A DNA stretch of 47,811 bases. Origin: Pseudorhodobacter antarcticus (lineage in GTDB: Bacteria > Pseudomonadota > Alphaproteobacteria > Rhodobacterales > Rhodobacteraceae). The position numbers and the translations under genes were made by a program. Shown one piece after another: positions 41,639-47,811 of the stretch. Where the stretch lies: the NCBI GenBank assembly GCA_945860375.1, contig CAMAQR010000029.1:1-47811 (forward strand), written 5' to 3'. Each line of letters starts with the position of its first letter. Positions within the stretch are counted from its first letter, which is position 1. Under the pieces are notes generated by a model that did no database searches, had not been told where the DNA came from, and saw only the letters and a list, made by a program, of their open reading frames with translations.

Positions 41639-43117
41639 ATGGTGGGACGGCGGACAGTAACGGATTTGGGCCTGACGCCGCGCGGTGGCCGGGACGTGAC
41701 CCTGAGTGGCCTGACCGTGGACAGCCGCGCCGTCAAACCCGGCATGCTGTTCGCCGCTTTGGCAGGCTCGACGGTGCATGGTGCCGCCTATATCGCGACC
41801 GCTTTGGAAAATGGTGCCGCCGCGATCCTGACCGATGCCGAGGGCGCGAGACTGGCCGCCGACGTTCTGGCCACATCCAACGCCGCCTTGATCCTGGCAG
41901 AAGACCCGCGCGAGGCATTGGCGCGTGCGGCCGCCCTTTGGTTTGGCGTGCAACCTGAAACCATGATCGCCGTCACCGGCACCAACGGCAAAACATCCGT
42001 CGCCACCTTTGCCCGCCAGATATGGATGGCGCTTGGCCACGCCGCGATCAACATCGGCACCACGGGTGTAGAGGGCGCATGGACCGCCGCATCCGCCCAT
42101 ACCACGCCCGACCCGATCACCCTGCACGGCATGCTGGCCGCCGCCGCTGCCGAGGGTGTCACCCACGCCGCGATGGAGGCGTCAAGCCACGGGCTGGACC
42201 AACGTCGCATGGACGGCGTGCGGCTGCGTGCGGCGGGGTTCACCAATTTCACGCAGGATCATCTGGATTACCACAAGACCTTTGACGCCTATTTCGCCGC
42301 CAAGGCGGGCCTCTTTGACCGCGTGCTGACCGATGACGGCGTGGCTGTGATCAACATGAATGGCCCGCGCGGCCATGATATCGCGCTGATTGCCGTGGCG
42401 CGGGGGCAGCGGCTGATCTCGGTCGGCCATGGCGCGGGCTGCGATCTGCGCATTCTGGCACAGCGGTTTGACGCGCTGGGGCAGGATGTGCGTTTTGAAT
42501 GGAAGGGGCAGGCGCATCAGGTGCGGCTCAATCTGATCGGCGGCTTTCAGGCCGAAAACGTGGCACTGGCCGCAGGTCTGGTGATCGGGGCAGGCGAGTC
42601 TGCTGGCGATGTCATGGCGGTGCTGCCGCAATTGTCGGGCGTGCGGGGGCGGATGCAACTGGCCGCGACGCGCAAGAACGGCGCTTCGGTCTTTGTCGAT
42701 TACGCCCATACGCCGGACGCGCTGCAAACCGCTTTGCGCGCGCTGCGCCCACATGTGATGGGCCGGATCATCGTGGTGTTTGGCGCAGGTGGCGACCGCG
42801 ATACCACCAAGCGCCCGCTGATGGGGGCTGCAGCCCGCGCCAATGCCGATGTGCTTTACGTCACCGACGACAACCCGCGTTCCGAAGACCCCGCCCTGAT
42901 CCGCGCTGCGATCATGGCCGCCTGTCCCGATGCGAACGAGGTTGGCGACCGCGCCGAAGCGATCCTGCGCGCCGTCGATGCCCTGCAGCCCGGCGATGCA
43001 TTGCTGGTGGCAGGCAAGGGCCACGAGTCCGGCCAGATCATCAAGGGTGACATCTACCCCTTTGACGATGTGGAACAATCAAGCGTGGCTGTGGCCGCTT
43101 TGGACGGGGTGATCTGA
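41639..43117 (+). CDS. murE: UDP-MurNAc-L-Ala-D-Glu:meso-diaminopimelate ligase
   Basis: A 492-residue Mur ligase. The ATP-binding VTGTNGKTS is at residues 112-120, and the DNPR motif (DDNPRSEDP) shows meso-diaminopimelate as the added residue. The start is the ATG after GGGACGA; a GTG 15 bases earlier (41624) is an alternative that adds five residues. It overlaps murF by one base. Confidence 0.96.
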   Translation: MVGRRTVTDLGLTPRGGRDVTLSGLTVDSRAVKPGMLFAALAGSTVHGAAYIATALENGAAAILTDAEGARLAADVLATSNAALILAEDPREALARAAALWFGVQPETMIAVTGTNGKTSVATFARQIWMALGHAAINIGTTGVEGAWTAASAHTTPDPITLHGMLAAAAAEGVTHAAMEASSHGLDQRRMDGVRLRAAGFTNFTQDHLDYHKTFDAYFAAKAGLFDRVLTDDGVAVINMNGPRGHDIALIAVARGQRLISVGHGAGCDLRILAQRFDALGQDVRFEWKGQAHQVRLNLIGGFQAENVALAAGLVIGAGESAGDVMAVLPQLSGVRGRMQLAATRKNGASVFVDYAHTPDALQTALRALRPHVMGRIIVVFGAGGDRDTTKRPLMGAAARANADVLYVTDDNPRSEDPALIRAAIMAACPDANEVGDRAEAILRAVDALQPGDALLVAGKGHESGQIIKGDIYPFDDVEQSSVAVAALDGVI

Positions 43118-44571
43118 TGGCGTTGTGGACCTCAACCGACGCCGCCGCCGCCACCCATGGCCGCAACACCACCGACTGGCAGGCCAATGGTGTCTCCATC
43201 GACACCCGGACGATCCAGCCCCGCGATCTCTTCGTCGCCCTGAAAGACATCCGCGACGGCCATGATTTCGTCGCCGCAGCCCTTGCCAAAGGCGCCGCCG
43301 CCGCCTTGGTCAGCCGCATTCCCGATGGCCTGCCCGCAGATGCGCCACTGCTCATCGTTGATGACGTGCTGCAAGGGTTGGAACGCCTTGGCATCGCCGC
43401 CCGCGCCCGCGCCAAGGCCCGTGTGATCGGCGTCACCGGATCCGTCGGCAAAACTTCCACCAAGGAAATGCTGCGGACCTTGCTGTCAGGTCAGGGAAGC
43501 GTTCACGCCGCCGAGGCCAGCTATAACAACCACTGGGGCGTGCCACTGACCTTGGCGCGGATGCCTACAGGCGCCGACTTTGCCGTGATCGAAATCGGCA
43601 TGAACCACCCGGGCGAGATCGCTCCGTTGGCGAAAATGGCGCAACTGCATGTGGCAATGATCACCATCGTCGCCCCCGCGCATCTGGAGGCTTTCGCCAA
43701 CCTCGAAGGCATCGCCCATGAAAAAGCCGCCATCCTTGACGGCCTCTTGCCGCAAGGTCATGCGATCCTGCCCGCCGATCTGACCGTGACGCCGATCCTG
43801 CTGGCCAAAGCCGCCCAAGTCGGCGCGGAAATCAGCACTTTCGGCGCAAACCCGAAGGCCGATTACCACCTGATCAGTGCCACCATCGGCGACACCACCA
43901 CCGTGGTCAAAGCCAGCCGCCACGGCACGCCGTTCCTGTACAAAGTCTTGTCGCCGGGCAAACACTTCGCGGTCAACGGCCTTGGCGCTTTGGCCGTGGC
44001 CGACGCCCTTGGCCTTGATCCAATGCTGGCCGCGACCGACCTTGGCCACTGGGCACCCCCCGCAGGCCGGGGCAACCGCGAACGCATCACCCTTGATATC
44101 GTTGATGAAACCACCTTCGATCTGATCGATGATGCCTTCAACGCCAATCCCGCCTCCATGGGCGCCGCTTTGGATGTGCTGATCGCCGCCCAACCCCAAC
44201 ACGGCGTTGGCCGCGTGGGCAAGGGCCGCCGCATCGCCATCCTTGGCGACATGCTGGAACTTGGGCCGACCGAGATCGCCCTGCACCGCGCCATCGCCGA
44301 CCATCCCGGCCTGGATGCAATCGACATCATCCACTGCGTCGGCCCCCGGATGAAATCTCTGTGGCAGGCCCTGCCGCGCAGCCAGCGTGGCGAATACACC
44401 GAAACCGCCGCCACCCTTGCCGCCCGTCCCCGCGCCCTGCTCGACGCCGGAGATATCCTGCTGGTGAAGGGCTCCAAGGGCATAAAAGTCAGCCTGATCG
44501 TTGACGCGCTGCGCAAATTGGGGCAGTCAGCCCCCGGCCTGACCGCTGGCTTGAACATGGGAGAGGCGTAG
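43117..44571 (+). CDS. murF: UDP-MurNAc-tripeptide:D-Ala-D-Ala ligase
   Basis: A 484-residue Mur ligase that adds D-Ala-D-Ala. The ATP loop VTGSVGKTS is at residues 106-114 and the central EIGMNHPGEI motif follows. The start ATG overlaps the murE stop (TGATG). The mraY start follows the stop directly. Normal length. Confidence 0.96.
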   Translation: MALWTSTDAAAATHGRNTTDWQANGVSIDTRTIQPRDLFVALKDIRDGHDFVAAALAKGAAAALVSRIPDGLPADAPLLIVDDVLQGLERLGIAARARAKARVIGVTGSVGKTSTKEMLRTLLSGQGSVHAAEASYNNHWGVPLTLARMPTGADFAVIEIGMNHPGEIAPLAKMAQLHVAMITIVAPAHLEAFANLEGIAHEKAAILDGLLPQGHAILPADLTVTPILLAKAAQVGAEISTFGANPKADYHLISATIGDTTTVVKASRHGTPFLYKVLSPGKHFAVNGLGALAVADALGLDPMLAATDLGHWAPPAGRGNRERITLDIVDETTFDLIDDAFNANPASMGAALDVLIAAQPQHGVGRVGKGRRIAILGDMLELGPTEIALHRAIADHPGLDAIDIIHCVGPRMKSLWQALPRSQRGEYTETAATLAARPRALLDAGDILLVKGSKGIKVSLIVDALRKLGQSAPGLTAGLNMGEA

Positions 44572-45654
44572 ATGCTGTATTGGCTGACCGAGTTTTCGGA
44601 CGGCGGGGATTTCTTCAACCTCTTCCGCTATATCACTTTTCGCGCGGGCATGGCCTTTGTCACCGCGCTGATTTTTGGCTTCATCTTTGGCCGCCCGCTG
44701 ATCGACCTTTTGCGCCGCAAGCAGGGTAAAGGTCAGCCGATCCGTGACGACGGCCCCGCCAGCCATTTTGCCAAGGCGGGCACCCCGACCATGGGCGGCC
44801 TGCTGATCCTGTCGGCGCTGATGGTGTCCACGCTGATGTGGGCGCGGCTCGATAACCCCTATGTCTGGATTGTGGTGCTGGTGACGCTCGCCTTTGGTCT
44901 GATCGGCTTTGCGGATGACTATGCGAAAGTAACGAAACAGAACACCAAGGGCGTCTCGGGCCGGGTGCGGATGCTCGCAGGGTTGGTGATTGCAGCACTT
45001 GCGACTTATGCGGCGGCGCAGTTTCACCCGCCGGGCCTGACCAACCAACTGGCCTTGCCGCTGTTCAAGGATGCACTGGTGAACCTGTCGATGTTCTTCG
45101 TGCCCTTCGGCATGATCGTGATCGTGGGGTCCGCCAATGCCGTAAACCTGACCGATGGCTTGGACGGTCTGGCCATCATGCCGGTGATGATCGCGGCGGC
45201 GACACTTGGCATCATTTCCTATGTCGTTGGCAACTTTAACTTTTCAGAATACCTCGGCCTGCATTTCGTTCCCGGCACCGGTGAATTGCTGGTATTCTCT
45301 GCGGCCCTCTTCGGTGGTGGCCTTGGCTTTCTGTGGTACAACGCCCCCCCGGCGGCGGTGTTCATGGGCGACACCGGGTCGCTCGCCCTTGGCGGCGCTT
45401 TGGGTGCCATCGCCGTCTGCACCAAGCACGAGATCGTTCTGGCCATCGTCGGCGGCTTGTTCGTGGTTGAAGCTTTGTCGGTGATCATTCAGGTGCTTTA
45501 CTTCAAACGCACCGGCAAACGCGTGTTCCTGATGGCCCCGATCCACCACCATTTCGAGAAAAAAGGCTGGGCCGAACCGCAGATCGTGATCCGGTTCTGG
45601 ATCATCTCGCTGATCTTGGCGATGATCGGTCTGGCGACGCTGAAGGTTCGGTAA
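44572..45654 (+). CDS. mraY: Phospho-N-acetylmuramoyl-pentapeptide-transferase
   Basis: A 360-residue integral enzyme that makes lipid I. Ten hydrophobic helices are visible with the conserved [26 protein letters not shown] and [12 protein letters not shown] motifs and the final [12 protein letters not shown]. It starts directly after murF. A GGCGGGG-TGAA-CCCCGCC hairpin lies 6 bp downstream, and a 253-bp gap precedes murD, so the operon may be interrupted here. Confidence 0.97.
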   Translation: MLYWLTEFSDGGDFFNLFRYITFRAGMAFVTALIFGFIFGRPLIDLLRRKQGKGQPIRDDGPASHFAKAGTPTMGGLLILSALMVSTLMWARLDNPYVWIVVLVTLAFGLIGFADDYAKVTKQNTKGVSGRVRMLAGLVIAALATYAAAQFHPPGLTNQLALPLFKDALVNLSMFFVPFGMIVIVGSANAVNLTDGLDGLAIMPVMIAAATLGIISYVVGNFNFSEYLGLHFVPGTGELLVFSAALFGGGLGFLWYNAPPAAVFMGDTGSLALGGALGAIAVCTKHEIVLAIVGGLFVVEALSVIIQVLYFKRTGKRVFLMAPIHHHFEKKGWAEPQIVIRFWIISLILAMIGLATLKVR

Positions 45655-45659
45655 CGGAT

Positions 45660-45677
45660 GGCGGGGTGAACCCCGCC
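45660..45677 (+). terminator. Hairpin after mraY
   Basis: GGCGGGG and CCCCGCC form a 7-bp stem with a TGAA tetraloop, starting 6 bp past the mraY stop. No T-run follows. A second hairpin GGTCCC-AACTC-GGGACC lies at 45824-45840. Confidence 0.4.
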
Positions 45678-45823
45678 AAAGCAGCCGTAGGACGTGTCGT
45701 TCCGCGCCCTACACGCGGATTGACGCATCACAGCGCATCGGTTTGACGGTATTTTGCGGATCAAACCTTAACGAAACCTTACTTCAGCCACCCCAACCCA
45801 TTGATAACGCTCACTTCGTCTGT

Positions 45824-45840
45824 GGTCCCAACTCGGGACC
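45824..45840. repeat. 17-base hairpin, inverted copy of the terminator core at 12772
   Basis: GGTCCCAACTCGGGACC is the exact reverse complement of the 17-base core at 12772-12788. Here it has no T-tract and lies in the leader of murD. Confidence 0.45.
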
Positions 45841-45907
45841 TCCCGAACCCCTTCCCCTTTGCCCCCCAGTCGACTATCCCTTGCCCAAACCAAGCAAAGG
45901 AAAATCC

Positions 45908-47311
45908 ATGATCCCGGTCAAAGGATATGCGGGCCGCAAGGTGGCCGTTCTGGGTCTGGGGCGGTCTGGTCTGGCGACCGCCCGCGCGCTGTTGGCGGGT
46001 GAGGCGCAGCCCTTGTTGTGGGACGACAGCCCCGAGGCCCGCGCCAAGGCCGAGTCCGAGGGCTTCACCTGCACCGACCTCACCCGCGCCAATGCCTTTG
46101 ACGGCGTGGCGGCCCTGATCGTCTCGCCCGGCATCCCCCACCTGTACCCCACCCCCAACAAGGTGATCGCCCGCGCGACCGAGGCAGGTATTCCGGTCGA
46201 CAACGACATCGGCCTCTTCTTCCGCAGCTATGCTGGCCCCGAATGGGACGACTTCGACATCACCCCCCGCGTGATCTGCGTCACCGGATCGAACGGCAAA
46301 TCGACCACCACCGCGCTGATCCACCATATCCTGCAAGAGGTGGGGCGGCCGACACAGATGGCGGGCAATATCGGGCGCGGGGTGCTGGACATTGACCCCG
46401 CTGAGGATGGCGAGGTGGTGGTGCTGGAGCTGTCCAGCTATCAAACCGATCTGGCGCGCAGCCTGACGCCCGATGTGGCGGTGTTCACCAACCTGTCGCC
46501 TGATCATCTGGACCGTCACCACGGCATGGGTGGCTATTTCGCTGCCAAACGCCGCCTCTTTGCCGAAGGTGGCCCCGACCGCGCCGTCGTGGGGGTGGAC
46601 GAAGCCGAAGGGCGGTTTCTGGCCAACCAACTGTCCGAAGGCCCGCAGGATGACCGGGTGATCCGGGTGTCGTCGGGCTCGAAGCTGGAGGAATTCGGCT
46701 GGTCGGTGTTTGAGCGCAAGGGGTTCCTGTCGGAATGGCGGCGCGGCAAACAGGTGGCTTCGATCGACCTGCGCGAAGTGTCGGGCCTGCCCGGCGCGCA
46801 CAATCATCAGAATGCCTGCGCCGCCTATGCCGCTTGCCGATCACTGGGCATCGGACCGAAGATGATCGAGGCCGCGTTCCATTCCTTCGCCGGACTGCCG
46901 CACCGCAGCCAGGTGGTCGGGGAACGGGCAGGGGTGCGGTTCATCAATGACAGCAAGGCCACGAATGTGGACAGCGCCGCCAAAGCCTTGCAGGCCTTCC
47001 CGAAAATCCGCTGGATCGCGGGCGGGATGGGCAAAGAGGGCGGGATCAAGGCTCTGTTGCCTTTTGTCGGTTCGGTGCAGAAGGCCTACCTGATCGGCCA
47101 CTCCGCCCGCGATTTCGCGTTGGAACTGGGCGACACCCCGCATGAGATTTGCGAAACGATGGCGCGCGCCGTGGCCGCCGCCGCCGCCGAGGCGCAGCCC
47201 GGAGAGGTGGTGCTGCTGGCCCCGGCTGCCGCCTCGTTTGACCAATACCCGAACTTTGAAAAGCGCGGTGATGATTTCGCAGGGCTGGTGGCGAAGCTTA
47301 TCGCTCAATGA
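45908..47311 (+). CDS. murD: UDP-N-acetylmuramoyl-L-alanine:D-glutamate ligase
   Basis: A 467-residue Mur ligase. The ATP loop [10 protein letters not shown] lies at residues 125-134 and the [10 protein letters not shown] motif is intact. It adds D-Glu to UDP-MurNAc-L-Ala. AAAGGA lies six bases before the ATG. The 253-bp upstream gap contains hairpins and a weak TTGACG box at 45743, so it may have its own promoter. It is followed by a 3' element and terminator instead of ftsW. Confidence 0.96.
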   Translation: MIPVKGYAGRKVAVLGLGRSGLATARALLAGEAQPLLWDDSPEARAKAESEGFTCTDLTRANAFDGVAALIVSPGIPHLYPTPNKVIARATEAGIPVDNDIGLFFRSYAGPEWDDFDITPRVICVTGSNGKSTTTALIHHILQEVGRPTQMAGNIGRGVLDIDPAEDGEVVVLELSSYQTDLARSLTPDVAVFTNLSPDHLDRHHGMGGYFAAKRRLFAEGGPDRAVVGVDEAEGRFLANQLSEGPQDDRVIRVSSGSKLEEFGWSVFERKGFLSEWRRGKQVASIDLREVSGLPGAHNHQNACAAYAACRSLGIGPKMIEAAFHSFAGLPHRSQVVGERAGVRFINDSKATNVDSAAKALQAFPKIRWIAGGMGKEGGIKALLPFVGSVQKAYLIGHSARDFALELGDTPHEICETMARAVAAAAAEAQPGEVVLLAPAAASFDQYPNFEKRGDDFAGLVAKLIAQ

Positions 47312-47329
47312 TGACACGCGCTCTGCGCT

Positions 47330-47370
47330 TTCATCTTGGCGCAAATATCCCCGCCGGGATTGTTTTTTTT
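47330..47370 (+). terminator. Repeated 3' element plus intrinsic terminator of murD
   Basis: TTCATCTTGGCG-C-AAATATCCC (47330-47351) differs from the 10232 copy by one base. ATCCC (47347-47351) and GGGAT (47356-47360) form a stem with loop CGCC, followed by TG and eight T. Confidence 0.7.
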
Positions 47371-47811
47371 GTATAACTATCAATGGTTTGACATATTACG
47401 CGTGCAATACATGTGCGATCATGTTTCAGCTCATGCCGTCAGCACTGTCTACAACGGAGCAGCGATCGAGCGGAATTGGCCGTAAATTTCTCTTGGCTCA
47501 GCCAGTTGAGGAGACCATCGTCGGCGAAAGAGTGATCCCCGCATGCACAAGATCACTGGGGTGGGCGTGGAGTTGGCTCACCACCACTATTCACATGATC
47601 AAACCCGCATTCCCCAAGTAGATCTCTGATTTCGCTCTTATGACGACGACATTTTCAATATAAATCATGGTGTTGATGGCTGTGCGGGACGGGTTTCATG
47701 GATCACCCCCAGAGGGTGCGGCTTCGCAGCGGGCGGATTTCGACCCTCGTGTGCAGTCGGAATTTCGCGGCACGCAACTCAGTTCGGACGGTGCCCACGA
47801 TCGCGCAAAAT
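47371..47811. other. No gene supported; less G+C-rich DNA after murD
   Basis: The region contains short frames only, none with ribosome sites or recognisable sequence. An inverted repeat AGTGATC (47531-47537) / GATCACT (47551-47557) is present. The base composition near 47371-47410 and 47620-47680 is visibly less G+C-rich than the flanking genes. In most members of the family ftsW follows murD closely. Confidence 0.4.

Noticed and set aside
47142..47621. A 159-codon plus-strand frame crossing the end of murD
   Set aside because: Its first third is an out-of-frame shadow of murD, and it runs through the murD terminator; the remainder has no recognisable features.

Overview
The window is G+C-rich chromosomal DNA of an alphaproteobacterium, almost certainly a member of the Rhodobacteraceae (Rhodobacterales). 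The support is the complete poly(3-hydroxybutyrate) locus phaZ<>phaC-phaP-phaR, an alphaproteobacterial dcw cluster (mraZ-rsmH-ftsL-ftsI-murE-murF-mraY-murD) with a long leader RNA, a DUF1127 gene followed by an array of CCUCCUCCC hairpins (CcsR or 'cuckoo' sRNAs, known to me only from this family), and type-I-secreted RTX proteins. I cannot name the genus.

Layout. 1-4330: two divergent RTX calcium-binding secreted proteins; the left one is cut by the window edge and has a NIDO-like head and seven tandem ~290-bp modules. 4426-9949: galE, a DUF2892 membrane protein, and a divergent RND efflux pair behind ATTC-N8-GAAT type operator candidates. 10070-14307: small Lys-rich protein, DUF2948-murA with a 55-codon gene upstream, tRNA-Thr(GGT), a DUF2177 membrane protein with an ArsC/Spx-like protein, a cold-shock protein and a small membrane protein. 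14289-16738: bufferin-type operon (DUF2282 precursor, MNIO/DUF692 enzyme, DUF2063 partner, DoxX), predicted to make a cysteine-modified copper-binding peptide. 16939-20472: thrS and two alpha/beta hydrolases, the second lacking the nucleophile Ser. 20550-25980: PHB metabolism with PhaR-type operators. 26184-35120: four-EF-hand periplasmic protein, PhnA-domain protein, pyruvate carboxylase, a decayed subtilase-like gene, a UvrD/PcrA helicase and a BenE transporter.

35191-36167 is the most unusual stretch: a DUF1127 gene (CcaF1-like) followed on the minus strand by twelve different hairpins whose loops show CCTCCTCCC or shortened forms of it. The sRNA family is described in Rhodobacter sphaeroides with four copies, so the expansion to twelve stands out. 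The promoter region carries a 16-bp sequence identical to the PhaR-type operator before phaC, plus a 17-bp site built like the phaP operator, which suggests a link between PHB status and this stress sRNA locus and/or the neighbouring mrp gene.

37263-47311: mrp is followed by a terminator, MraZ-box clusters, a promoter, an UpsM-like leader sRNA ending in a strong intrinsic terminator 36 bp before mraZ, and then the dcw operon. After murD the expected ftsW is absent; the last 500 bp hold no gene I can support. Starts were chosen from Shine-Dalgarno position and family N-termini, so several differ from the longest possible frames. All functional calls are from reading the sequence, without database searches.
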